From assembly GCA_037389465.1 (NCBI GenBank), contig JAZARR010000229.1, positions 1,463,501 to 1,527,500 on the forward strand: a stretch of DNA of 64,000 nt, written 5' to 3'. This DNA comes from Baylisascaris procyonis (taxonomy: Eukaryota > Nematoda > Chromadorea > Rhabditida > Ascarididae). Position 1 is the first letter of the stretch; the number at the start of each line of letters is the position of its first letter. The notes beneath the pieces were generated by a model. The model was not told where the DNA came from. It searched no databases and worked only from the letters and a program-made list of their open reading frames with translations. Below, piece by piece: positions 11,301 to 21,953 of this stretch. Both the position numbers and the translations under genes were made by a program.

Positions 11301-12904
11301 CCGAGAGCAGTACTCATGGATGAAAAAAAAACATGTCAAAGAGGTTGCGTCATCGAAAGGGAAGGACGCCTTCAAAAAAAATGGTACAGTTAGGAGACAA
11401 TTTTTTGGCGTTCTGTGGATTTATCTGACGATCATGTGTAACGGTCCTTTATGCCATCAGTAAGTATCTTTTTTCTCACCAAAAAGAAGGTTGTCACTGC
11501 CGAGCATCGTATAGCACACAACAGAGCAATGCGTTATCATAGCACGCCTCTTTGTTATAAATGATGGATTGCGCATTTGCAGCACTCAAATGTTATAACA
11601 GCAACACCGTTTGATATCACGTTTGACTTGTGTGCTTCTATAATTGATTTCGCTATTAAGTTCATCAACAACACTTCTAGCTTATTATGATTTCACATAT
11701 TAGATCGAACTATCCCGTTTTTCCTGTTGCATATATCTACTCAAGCATAGGGGAAATACCGTACCTTTTCCGCAGGCATTTTCGCGAATCGATTATGAAT
11801 GCATTTTTTATAGCGAAGTATGCTGTGAGTAGGCACCTGTAATGATTTATTCAATAGAGAACGTAAAATAGATGAAGTGAATTTGCGAAGATGTCGTTGA
11901 AAAAAAAGGTGAAAATAATTGAATGGAAAACAGAAAGAGTTTAGTTTTGTTCTCACACGGAGCAGATTACCCAAAATTGCGAATGATGCCGAATGGATTG
12001 GAAAAACAACGCATTGAAATCAGGTTATCCAGGGAACGGGAAGGGATAAGCCTCCCTTTATCTAATGCATGAGGTGGTAGGGTTACATCGCAGCCATCTA
12101 TGCCACACACAAACAGAAATGAACACCACAAACCGATGCCACACACAGATACAGACACAGACATACACGCCCACAAGCTCATCCCACACACGCGCACACG
12201 CATGCACGCACATACGCACACACGCACACACCGAATCGAGAAAGGGGAGGCCTCCTCCCCCTCTTTATGCGACATGCAAACAGAAAGATACACCAAATGA
12301 TGACCCCGACACGGAATCGAACCCCCTCCTCTGGATCTATCTTTTATCTCATGCTCCAACTTGGAAATATGTATACTTGTTCAACTCCATTCATTGAGAT
12401 TTTCGAAGTGCCGAAGCCGCTAATTATGAAAAATGGCGTATGTTTATACTTTTCACCCACTAACATTACACCTACCCCCAAAGTGTCACTCTGGAGAGCT
12501 CAAACTGATCATCCGTTTGATGAAGAAATCCCCCTCCGTCAATTCGTTCGTCAGATAACGCTGATCAAACGCCTTCGGTAACATAGTGAAGCGGCTCGAA
12601 GGTATAGAAATCGGCAGAAATTATGAATATAATATTTATTTGTTGTTCAAAGCTTCGTTCCAATAATTTCCCTTTTCGAACAAAACAAATAAAAGAATTT
12701 GAATTATCGCATATATTTCAATTCTATCAATGAAATAAACAATTTAAGAAATAAACATCAGTGCTAAAATATTATAAAATCAACCTCAGAGGAGGAAGAT
12801 GATGCATTTCCATTGTGTAATGGTGGTTGAAAATAGACAATGCAAATACAAAATAAGAAGCATATGAAGAAAACCGCCAGTCGAAATATTCCAAATCGCA
12901 TCAT
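8364..12904 (-). CDS. FkbM-like methyltransferase (Methyltransf_21 family), intact copy in unit A
   Basis: Likely a SAM-dependent methyltransferase-fold protein of the nematode-expanded FkbM family; substrate unknown. Exons on the minus strand are 12785-12904, 11765-11836, 11130-11244, 10978-11022, 10710-10923, 10039-10163, 9096-9244 and 8364-8478, about 315 codons in all. Exon 1 begins MMRFGIFRLAVFFICFLF, a signal-anchor that suggests a type II membrane or secretory protein. Exon 5 holds the SAM-motif-like SCNIVSLGIGRD and CTFYGADP; exon 6 HIDIVRFLRHYAG and PIDVLIMDIEGRE; exon 7 FDILPLLERG and ITVCQWNMEIHWP; exon 8 ends INIADPFCLQRYF then TAA. Donors GTAAGT and GTGAGC and acceptors TTTCAG and TTATTCAG are good, and phases match from exon 3 onward. 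The exon 2 to exon 3 join is out of phase as drawn, so a small exon may be missing there. These exons lie opposite unrelated plus-strand ORFs. Confidence 0.72.
12182..12232. repeat. CA/GCACAC microsatellite in FkbM intron 1
   Basis: A run of CACACA, CGCACA and CATGCACG units within the intron between FkbM exons 1 and 2. The unit C counterpart (about 61245-61345) is roughly 50 nt longer, an array length difference in otherwise nearly identical sequence. Confidence 0.8.
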
Positions 12905-15442
12905 TTTTGCAGTGCTGAAAAATTTCCTTAGACGATGAATATTTTCTTCGATATTACTTTGCTGTAAATGGAAAAATCTCTGGAGTAATTATTGTTCAGT
13001 AGAAAATAGCTCAAAAGAGATCTAGATGACTAAAACACACAACGACCTGCACTCCCATCTACGAGAATCTGTGCACGAACACAATTCGATGTAATTGTCG
13101 ACGAAATAAGAAAAGAAACGTTGAAGGAAAAAAATCCGAGGTGAAGGCGAAACTCGTTCGCCAACAAACGATTTGAAAAAAACCTGGATAAAGATAGATG
13201 GAAAAAAGCAACACAGATTTGAAACCTTTCAAATGATATTCGAAGTGAAACCTTGAAACATCGTTTGTAGTGTTTTGATCTATTTCCTGAACTTTTTGAC
13301 TTATTTCTGAAAAACATTTTTTTACTTTCATAAACATCTTGTGGAAAATGAGTTCGCGAGTTTTTGTCGATTTTTTTATCACTTGTCAAGTTTTTTGCAT
13401 TTCGGAACGAAATCAGAATGTTCTGTTGTATTTCACTTTTCGAAAAAACGAATTTCATACTCACTGCGGGATGATCAAGCGCTCGAAAATGATTCCGACA
13501 ATAACAAACTATACAATGTTTTCATGTAATGGATTCAAGACTTTTTCTGACTTAATAAGTAAAAGTGAACAGCAAAATTGTACCATTGATTGAAGATAAT
13601 GCTGCAAACGCGGTAAGGTGAATAATATTACTTTGCAAAGTATAGTCGAAGATGAGATTGATAAATAAGAAGGAAAAGAATATAAAATATGAAATATTTT
13701 GATGGTAAAAGTCGGAAGCAGTGGTAATTAGAGCTTTGAGAATTTTTAAGGTCTACTTGTACATTTGATTTCCTTCTATAAGGCTATAACGTCTAATAAA
13801 GCCTATCTGCATATTTGTTTCATGTTCATAAGACCATAAATTTTAATGAAAGTCTACATACACATTTGTTTTCCTCTAAAACCTTTATAAAACTTTAAAA
13901 AATTGAAGAAACTCGAGTTGGTCTGCCTGATGATCCCTAGGCTGTCTCTTCAAACACAGCTCGATGTATTAACAAAGAAAGTGCTTAACTAGTTAGTACG
14001 CTTATGGTTTTTCTTGTTTACATTTTAATTCTCGTTGTAATTTTATTTAACTTTTAACCAATGGTGCATTGCAATATTCATTCTTATTCTTGTTTCACCA
14101 TCATTCAACAGTCGGCATCGTTATTTTGAATACCGTGCGCGTTTAGTTGCTTTCTCTATGACATACAAGTTTGCTCGTTGCATTTATAGACATTCATTTA
14201 GTTGTGTTAATTTGTCGGCAGCTTATCAACTTCGTTGTATTTTGTCAAACCCTTTAATTTCCCAGACAAACAAACGCTTCAATTTTTTTCTTTAATGTCA
14301 AAGAACCTTGCTTCGATTTATAACCTTTCTTTGGGTAACTTCCATTCGGGCAACTATATTTGTGGACCAATCTTGTCAGAGATAGTTTTTGGCTACCTCG
14401 ATCTCGTCAGCTGTAATTTCTTGGCTTTCCCAAACGTGTTAGGGGTAGTTTTTTGGCCATCTCGAAAGCAGAATATGGGCAACCCAATGTTGCACCATGG
14501 AGTTAGCGTTAAGTGGCACTTGACTATGGAAAACAGTATGATCATCTTCCACTGGAATATGGTGGACTTTTGAGCACCGGTTATTCATAACTGTTCGATG
14601 GATCTAAATTTCAAGGGAAATCAGTCACAGGTCAGTATTAATGACGTAAACTTACAGGAAGTCCCTGCCGATAATTAAAGGATGACTGCCAAAAGCTCTT
14701 TTAACTGGAGGTTGAAGATTTGAAATAGCAACTGAATAGCTTGAAGGAAGGGTCGACGATCATGAAGCAAAAATTAACGATAAAAGTAATCGCGTTGAAA
14801 CAAATCAGGGCATCCTAAGAGAGGTAACGTTCATGTCTATGGCTTAGAGTACGCAAGATGTAAGTTCGCCATAAGCAACCAGGATGGATCCATTGGATTC
14901 GAGGTTACAACGCCGAGACAGCTTTAATCAATTGTTAAGCGATAGCTTCTTTACTAACAAGGTTATGCGTTTCGTTCTGACAATGGCTCGCGTATAACTC
15001 AGGTGCACACTTCAATGGATAGCGGCCGAAGCATGGCCACTTTTGTTCTCATAGTTAACCTATTCGAGTCTTAGTTCTTGCATTCTTAACAATTATCTAT
15101 TCTCTTCACAGTCTTCTATTCCGTCTCTACTCATACCCGCGTCATGTTTGCTTTTGCCTTAAAAAATTTTTTTCCTTGCTGATTCAGTTTTCCCAGAACG
15201 CCATATTCATCTGGGTCTATACTAACGTTATGCGCATAAAGGAGTTTACGTCAGTATTATCTTAGTACAACACTTTTACCGCTTTTGATTGATGGACCAT
15301 ATTTCCTTCATAAAAAGTTCAAAAAACGCAAAAAACGTAAATGAACTACCCTATCAAAGTCTCAGTGGGTCATCAAAGCAGCCTAGCTATACTTGTGCAA
15401 TTCGCATGTTTCGAGGACCTGAAGACTTTTAACAAAGCGAAA
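12905..15442. other. Upstream region of FkbM-like gene, no firm gene
   Basis: AT-rich DNA, nearly identical to 62019-64000 up to about 14.5 kb. A minus-strand ORF (13030-13464, 144 codons) and an overlapping one (13059-13382) are identical in unit C, but that reflects the recent shared sequence and is not evidence of selection. A possible short exon reads EISQKVQEIDQNTTNDVS near 13250-13300 on the minus strand. I do not call a gene here. Confidence 0.4.
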
Positions 15443-15722
15443 TGTCGCGTAAACTGCGAAAGTCATAATAAAATTCCAGCGAAATAACTGAGAAGATTTC
15501 GCAGGAGGTTTGATGGGAAAGGAAACATAGAATCGCTACATTGCTGTGAGAAGATTCTATGTTTCCTCCCCTTGTTGGCATTCCAGACAATTGTATTTAA
15601 CTCGTCATCTCATGCATTTGTCTGGTCGTTCGGGTCGTTCGTTCGTTCGTTCTCTCTTAGTGCGAGGCTAGCCCCTCGCTGCCGTCGCGTCGCACCCCTT
15701 TTTTTTGCCGCATTCTGCGACA
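15443..15722. mobile_element. Solo LTR, 280 bp, with 5-bp TSD CGAAA
   Basis: It begins TGTCGCGTAAAC and ends TCTGCGACA. CGAAA flanks both sides (15438-15442 and 15723-15727), and unit B has the uninterrupted site at about 40930. The coordinate offset between A and B changes by exactly 285 across it (280 plus 5). The TGTCGC start resembles the BEL1 LTR of this window, so a BEL/Pao origin is likely. It contains a perfect 14-bp inverted repeat, GGAAACATAGAATC and its complement, around 15519-15566. Orientation is not decidable because both ends read TGTCGC inward. Confidence 0.82.
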
Positions 15723-16277
15723 CGAAATACAAAATCAATAAATCTTACGCGCCACACGACAAGCGTACACAAAATAGAACCGACCCCAGTCTAACAGAGT
15801 CTAGTATTTACAACAAAGGAATTGTAACTGCATAAAAACTTTGTCCACGCAACATAGCTGCAATCGCTGTTGAGGACAAAATACGTATAGGTGTGCATCC
15901 AAACACTACGTGGCATAGGTTTGAGGACGAACGTATGAAGGAAATGTTGCAATAAATTTCTTCCGATTCTATATGCTTGTATTGTTCAACATTGTATCGT
16001 TCAACAGCCAATTGACTTTGTCAATTTGTCCGTATTTTGTTCTCCAGGCGTTTTGAGTTGAAAACGTTCTGGACTGGTTTTGACTTAATGTACCTTTTTA
16101 TTTGCTTAGGGGTTTAAAAATCTCAAATCGTACTATATCGCATTGCAGTTTGTTTTCTGTGTCTTTCTTTTTATAGACTTCCTTCGCTATATGCGTGTTT
16201 CTTGTGAAGACCTTTTATTTATTCGATCCGCCCTTTTGTTCTGCTATCTATCTCATATTTTTGTGCATTTTAAATAT
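15723..16277. other. Spacer, end part of unit A
   Basis: Homologous to 40937-41486 in unit B. It contains no supported gene. It ends with AATAT, the left target-site duplication of BEL1. Confidence 0.5.
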
Positions 16278-16883
16278 TGTACTGAACGAGGGAGAAAGTT
16301 ATGTTTGCAAGGATTGCAAAATACTCACGTCCAGTAGATCACGCTGGTGCGGAATCAGTGTAGAACGAAAACGAGACGACGGCGGGCGTACGAGGACGAA
16401 GCACTGTTGTTGACGACCGAAGGCGAAGTTCTGTTGAAGGGTGAGGCACTGCTGAAGACGACGCACTGCTGCAGTTGAGGCACTGTTGAAGACGACGCAC
16501 TGCTGCAGTTGAGGCACTGGTGAAGGTGACGAACTGTTGAAGGCACTGTTGGAGACGACGTGCTGTTGAAGGCGATGCAGGCGAAGCGTTGAAGGCCACT
16601 AAGTGGCCGATGGCTAGCAGGCGAATGGCGGAGTTGAGCTTGGGCTGCTTATATCCCTTTGCGCAACTCCGCCTTCCATTACGTTGACCCTTTCCGATAC
16701 GGTCTCTCGCCTCTTTTTGTGGGCAATGATTCCTTTTAGCATCGTTTCGTTTCCGTTCTGATGCATCGGCTGTCCATCTTAGCTGGCGCCGCTGAGACGG
16801 CTGACCGTCTTTTGCTATTCAGCAGCGCCAGCGAGTCGCCATGACGGCATGAGCCTTCATGCATGCACTCGCTATTCGCGACA
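16278..16883 (-). repeat. BEL1 3' LTR
   Basis: On the minus strand it reads TGTCGCGAATAG to GTTCAGTACA. It contains short tandem repeats rich in GTTGAAGACGACGCACTGC (plus strand) and a TATAAG-like box near 16648-16656. The env-like ORF runs about 50 codons into it. Confidence 0.88.
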
Positions 16884-18046
16884 CTCCCGCGGCCTTGGAA
16901 GTTTGCAAGAGGCACCCAGATCGGTTCAAACCTCTGCATCCTCGCGGGAGTTTCTGTCTCTTCGTGTGCTGCTCCAGTCGCTCTTCTTTTCTTCTGTCGA
17001 CTTCTTACACGGCAGCATCCCGTCAGGTAGAGGACGTACTGTCTCCCGAAGTGTGCCGCCGCGGCGCCTGCGACCCCTAATCCCACCGCAATCGCCGCAA
17101 CTATGATCCACCGCCATTGCGAGGCGATGACCTCGAGCTCCTTCGAGATAGCGACAGTGGTTTTGTCAATTGTTTCGCTGGCAGCCTCGATAATTTCCTC
17201 CGCTTCGTCTCGTATGGAGTCGGCCATCGACTTTTCTCTTTCCTTTGAGGGTTGTTCCCATGCTCGGTGCGCCCTCTCGAACATGTTTAGCATGGACTGA
17301 AGCCTTTCCTCAGATATGTCCGTGAGCGGTGGCGCGTCGAAAATTGGTTCCTCTTCGTCTGTTTGACGTGCCCATTCCTCCGCAATTCTTTTGTCCTGTT
17401 TCGTTCTGATCTCACTAAAGGCGATTTCTTCCGCTGCGGTCTTGAGTTCCTGTAATCTTGGCTGGACGAACAAGATCCTGTCCTTGTAGCGTACCGGGAG
17501 ATCTCGGTAGCACTTGCCGCCGACTTTGTGGTCTATGAAGACCTTGGATATCTCCAGTTTCTTACATGGGAATGCTTTCAGCAGGCCCCCTATATTCTCT
17601 GCAGTGACATCCATCCGTTTGAGGAGTATTCGCGCTGCCGTAGTTGGGTCAGTTCTGCTCAGAGCTTCGATGAGCCAAAGGAGGCGGTTGTGTTGCTCGC
17701 AAATTCTGTGCCGAATTTCCCGAGTCACTCCCTGTTCTCGTTCATTGAGGCTGTTCCACAGGAACTGTAATTTAGCGTTCACGGAGAGGTCGCTTTTCTT
17801 ATTGATTTCTTCTGGTAGTTGTTCGACAAACAGCGTCCTCCCGCTGAGTACACGATTTCGTTCTTCTCGACAGAGCTGTCCTTCGGGACTGAATTCTATA
17901 ATGATTCCGTTTTTCATCATCTCGGCTCTCCGAAATTTGCATATTGTGTCGACGCTTGTACCGTTCTGCGTATCTCTGGTTCTGACGAATACGGCTTGCA
18001 TTGAAAGGATTGTGACGAATCGGTTTGATACTTGAGCGGTCACCTT
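16736..18046 (-). pseudogene. BEL1 env-like protein, C-terminal part with membrane anchor
   Basis: In frame with the upstream ORF and separated from it only by TGA (18047-18049), this 436-codon stretch is the second half of a surface-glycoprotein-like protein. Homology with the BEL2 env-like region crosses the stop (VFVRT here and AFIRT there), so the stop lies inside the protein. Near the C-terminus is a transmembrane segment (WRWIIVAAIAVGLGVAGAAA) followed by a Cys/Arg-rich cytoplasmic-like tail. A long charged helical region precedes the anchor. The last residues are encoded inside the 3' LTR. It could be an env of the type known from some BEL/Pao elements; its viral source cannot be named from sequence alone. 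Confidence 0.65.
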
Positions 18047-19807
18047 TCACAGCGTTCGATAAGGACACTGATCGGCCACTTCGCTCGGGTCCCATAGTAT
18101 CGTCTCCGTGGCTGTGACGCATTTTCCCAGAGTCTTGTCGCATCCCAATGAACGACTTAAGCCATCGTAGAACTTGATTACTCCCTGTTCCATACGGTAA
18201 TTTGTGGTTGCATGGCATCGTGTTCCGATCCAACCGTAGCTATACTCAGTTGGCTGTCTGGACGCCCATCGGTTTTCGTCAATTGCTTCGAGACGTATGC
18301 CACTGAGCTCCAGTGTTTGTCGCATCTCCCAACATTGCGATGGAGTGACGTTCTGGACTGTTGTCTCATCGCGGGTGACAGCCAACCTCCATCGAAAGAA
18401 GCACTTGGTGCAGATGGTGCGCGTTATTTGTGTGCAGAAAGTTGCATTCGCCGAAATGAACGCCCTGTTTAACACTTCCACGGTTTGCGGGTAGCCGTGT
18501 GTTTCCTCGCGGACGTCCGTACAGTTTAATTTGTCGGGCATCTTCATATACAGGCCGTGGCCACGTTTGACGCATATGTGAAATAGTGGTTTCGCCGGCG
18601 CGCTGCTTGCCAATACGAAGGTTGCGAGTAGTACGACCATTACTGTGGACAACGTGTGTGAATACAATCTTCTGGGAGTTTTACGCTCGTTTCGATTCTC
18701 CTCCGCTTCCTCAGTTTCCTCTTCCTGCAAGTTTCCGTCTGCAGGGTGTTTCACGAATTCTTCCATCTGTGGAGCTATTTGCGTTTCCTTTTCTTCCTCA
18801 GACACTTCGAGGGGATAGAGCATGTTCACTGGTCTCTTTAGCACATGACCGTTTGGAATTCTGACGTCTACCGTCTTTGTTTTCCCGCCGCCGTCCTTGA
18901 AGGTAATGCTTTCATTGAATTGTTTCGTGGCGAGCTCGTCGTCCGTTTGTAGAGGGGGTTCCTGGACTCCTACCAGTTCCAGTGACCAGAATTTTTCCAA
19001 CTCGTCCTTTACGTTGGCAACGTTACAGCAATAACGGTTCAAAGGTTTTGTTGGGGTCTTTGAAAGGCCGCAGTACCGCTTGCTACGTCCTTTTCCGCTG
19101 ACCATGTCGCCTAGACAGGTGCGTATTAAATGGAATCCTGAAGGCAGCTTTGTTGAGGAGCTCTCTCTGAAGATTTCATGGAAATAGTCCGCTCCCACGA
19201 GGATCTGGGGCTTGACCATGACTGTCGGTAGACTGACGCTCCTGGCCGAGCTCATCTGCTGTAGTATTTTCCCCGTTAGCTTGGCGACTGCAATTTCGCT
19301 TACCAATTTTGGTACTGAGTTCGCGAACATGGTGAACGATCGTCCATCAGTGCGTTTCATCTTGAGTTTGACGCGCGCAGACGTGCAGCGCATAGTTTGC
19401 GTTCCGCCGAATCCGTCGACAACCAACGGTTGCTTGTGCTCCGTCCTTATGCCTAGTTTCTGGACCATTTCTTCCGTGATAAACGAGCGTTCGCTCCTTG
19501 TACCGAATAGCACAGGCACCTTGAGCGTCTTCGCATATGGCGCATCCGCCTTTACGTCGACAATGGTAGATAGAAGTAACACCGTTCTGTCTTGCGTTTG
19601 CTGGTCTGGTGTCGCGATAGCTGTCGCTGAGCGAACCGTCTGAGCTTGGGTCCCTCCGCGAGGATTCTCTTCTTTCTGCTGCTGCGATCGATGCCACGTT
19701 TTGCATAATGCCGTTGGATGTCCCTTGCGCTTGCAATGGTAGCAGGAGACATTTCGCGTGCAGTCGTTTTGATTGTGTCCTTCTCTGAGGCACTTAAAGC
19801 AAAGGCG
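18047..19807 (-). pseudogene. BEL1 zinc knuckles, protease-like domain, pol tail and env N-terminus, fused by deletion
   Basis: After the TGA at 19808 the frame holds two zinc knuckles (CFKCLREGHNQNDC, CYHCKRKGHPTALC) and a Pao-type protease region. The active-site triad, normally D-S/T-G, reads G-T-R (VPVLFGTRSERSFI). Then FWSLELVGVQEPP and ESITFKDG, which precede RT in BEL elements, run directly into GHVLKRPVNMLYPLEV, which ends the integrase region. About 2.5-3 kb of RT, RNase H and integrase code is therefore absent without frame loss. The env-like part starts with a hydrophobic signal (STVMVVLLATFVLASSA) and has NCT and NATF glycosylation sites and many Cys. Confidence 0.75.
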
Positions 19808-21054
19808 TCATTGCCTGGTGCGGTCAAACCGCTCCTTCAAAGTGGCATAATGTGGGCAAGCATCGGCCCAATGTGCTTCATTGCAGAATGCACATACTGT
19901 TCGGTTAGATTCGCGTGCTTTCCTGCTTTCGATTTGCCGCTTCGCTACTGCGAGTAACGCTGACGTATGGCTCAAACATTCTTCGCGTTTTCCACCTCCC
20001 GAATTTCTTCGTCCTCGCCTTCCTTCGTGTCTTTGGGCTTGGCGGTTCTCCTGTGGCGCCCTTTCTGTGATCACGCTTCGCATGTTCTCCCGAATGCGGA
20101 CAATTGCTTGAAGTTTACTCCTCAGTTTTTGAACGCTCCAAGCTGCATCGGCCTCTTTCGCTTTTTCAACTTCCAATAGCGCCCAACGCGGTAGCCGTTT
20201 TTCAATGCAAAGCTCGGTTTGCGCATTGTCGATATTTTCTCCCATTTGCTCCAGTTGCTGTAGAATGCGCTCGACGGTCGCAACGCATTCTTCGAGGTCC
20301 TTTGCGGGGGTGCTGTGTCTTGTAACTCCGCGTACAATGACTTCAGTAGCACTTCTGATCTCCCGAATCGTTGTTGGAGCGTTGTTTTGACGGCTTCATA
20401 GTTTTCCGGGGCTGCCGTGAATCCACCTACTGCCTCTAGCGCTTTGCCTTCGAGGAAAGACAGCAGACAGGAAAGCTTCTGGATTTCTGCGAGTGGTTGG
20501 GAGTCAACTGTGTGAAGAAACGTGGCCCAGAATTGTGGTCATTTGCGGTACTGTCCATCGAACTTCGGAATTTGCATTCTAGGCAACTGGATCGTGTTCA
20601 CAGGCGTAGTCTGCTGCGGTTGGTGCACAAGCGTGCTGTTTCCCGTAGGGACGCTACCACTTGGCGAGATTGGTCGGGTTATGTGCAGCTCAAGATTTTG
20701 CTTGGCGGTAATAAGGTCATCAAGCACGTTTCGGGCATCACCCAATACGATCAGAAAATTACCTGGTGCTTCCACGAGAGCCTGATAAATAGAAGCTTCG
20801 TTGGTTCTTTCCGCGGCGGTGCGTAGCTGCTTTATATATTCGTGCCATGCGCTATGGTCAGCCTCAACATCGGAAATATGGCGTTCGAGTTTTCGAATTG
20901 CCGCCTCCACTTGCAAAATGGCTGTCCGGAATGCCGCTTGTGGGTCAGGTTCGGCGGCGAGCTGACGCAAGTCGGGAAAATGTATGCTGCTGGTAGCAAC
21001 CTTTAATAGGTTAGCTTTCATTTTTAGAGACGCTTGGTATGCAGTGGATGCCAT
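19808..21054 (-). pseudogene. BEL1 gag, broken
   Basis: The ATG at 21054 opens a DUF1759-like BEL Gag (IQLPRMQIPKFDGQY). The frame stops at TGA 20539-20541, within a conserved aromatic stretch, then remains open in the same frame (LSCLLSFLEGKALEAVGGF) to about 20310. There a frameshift moves it to the frame of 19808-20245, which holds the first knuckle CAFCNEAHWADAC. It ends at TGA 19808-19810, one codon before the next knuckle. So there are two stops and one frameshift in gag, and the protein is unlikely to be made. Confidence 0.75.
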
Positions 21055-21088
21055 TAGTGTTCACGGTTACGCTTTGGCTTGAGCCCCC

Positions 21089-21696
21089 ATGTACTGAACG
21101 AGGGAGAAAGTTATGTTTGCAAGGATTGCAAAATACTCACGTTCAGTAGATCACGCTGGTGCGGAATCAGTGTAGAACGAAAACGAGACGACGGCAGGCG
21201 TACGAGGACGAAGCACTGTTGTTGACGACCGAAGGCGAAGTTCTTTTGAAGGGTGAGGCACTGCTGAAGACGACGCACTGCTGCAGTTGAGGCACTGTTG
21301 AAGACGACGCACTGCTGCAGTTGAGGCACTGGTGAAGGTGACGAACTGTTGAAGGCACTGTTGGAGACGACGTGCTGTTGAAGGCGATGCAGGCGAAGCG
21401 TTGAAGGCCACTAAGTGGCCGATGGCTAGCAGGCGAATGGCGGAGTTGAGCTTGGGCTGCTTATATCCCTTTGCGCAACTCCGCCTTCCATTACGTTGAC
21501 CCTTTCCGATACGGTCTCTCGCCTCTTTTTGTGGGCCATGATTCCTTTTAGCATCGTTTCGTTTCCGGTGCTGATGCATCCGCTGTCCATCTTAGCTGGC
21601 GCCGCTGAGACGGCTGACCGTCTTTTGCTATTCAGCGGCGCCAGCGAGTCGCCATGACGGCATGAGCCTTCATGCATGCACTCGCTATTCGCGACA
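21089..21696 (-). repeat. BEL1 5' LTR
   Basis: This 608-bp partner of 16278-16883 differs by roughly eight substitutions or small indels over the stretch compared by eye. It is flanked on the right by the TSD AATAT (21697-21701). The PBS-like TGGGGGCTCAAGCC follows immediately on the minus strand. Confidence 0.9.
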
Positions 21697-21953
21697 AATA
21701 TATCTTTTATTCTTTAATAGTATTTATCGCCAGATTACCCAACGTTTATACCGCCGATAGGCAGATAATGGTCATATTCCGCAACAGCGTACCTTTTACA
21801 CAGCTAGGATTCTCCTAATAATTCATTATCGTTCTCATTAGACAACGCCCACTCTTGACAACATTCACATCGTTATGGATGTGCCACACAACGTTTTGCG
21901 TCCACTGTTCCAAATAGGATTACTGTGTGGCTTTATCTAAATAACATATAATA
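21697..21953. other. Unit A end and A/B junction
   Basis: Homologous to 41487-41731. At 21954 (AGTAGCACTAGC) the sequence becomes the start of unit B, matching unit C at 43832. No gene is supported. Confidence 0.55.

Larger units (their letters stand above)
16278..21696 (-). mobile_element. BEL1: BEL/Pao element lacking RT, RNase H and integrase but keeping env-like gene
   Basis: LTRs of 606 and 608 bp bound the element (16278-16883 and 21089-21696). The 5-bp TSD AATAT lies at 16273-16277 and 21697-21701, and unit B has the empty site near 41483-41492. On the minus strand the PBS begins TGGGGGCTCAAGCC just inside the 5' LTR, and the sequence GCCGCGGGAG precedes the 3' LTR. The order is gag, protease-like region, end of pol, env-like. 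The RT/RNase H/integrase block is missing at about 18880. Reading frames have TGA stops (20539, 19808, 18047) and one frameshift (about 20305). The LTRs differ at several positions, so it is older than BEL2. Confidence 0.9.

Noticed and set aside
12065..12397. His/Thr-rich ORFs around the CA repeat, and the 214-codon ORF at 61056-61700
   Set aside because: These are generated by the CACACA microsatellite and differ in length between A and C; the region is an intron of the FkbM-like gene.
13030..13464. A 144-codon minus-strand protein, identical at 62144-62578
   Set aside because: Identity reflects the recently shared A-C segment; composition is AT-driven, two overlapping frames are both open, and no domain is recognised.
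16299..16599. Gln/Cys-rich ORFs (QLQQC-type) in the BEL1 LTRs, also at 21111-21579
   Set aside because: They are translations of short tandem repeats in the LTR and are present in both LTR copies in several frames; no gene is needed to explain them.
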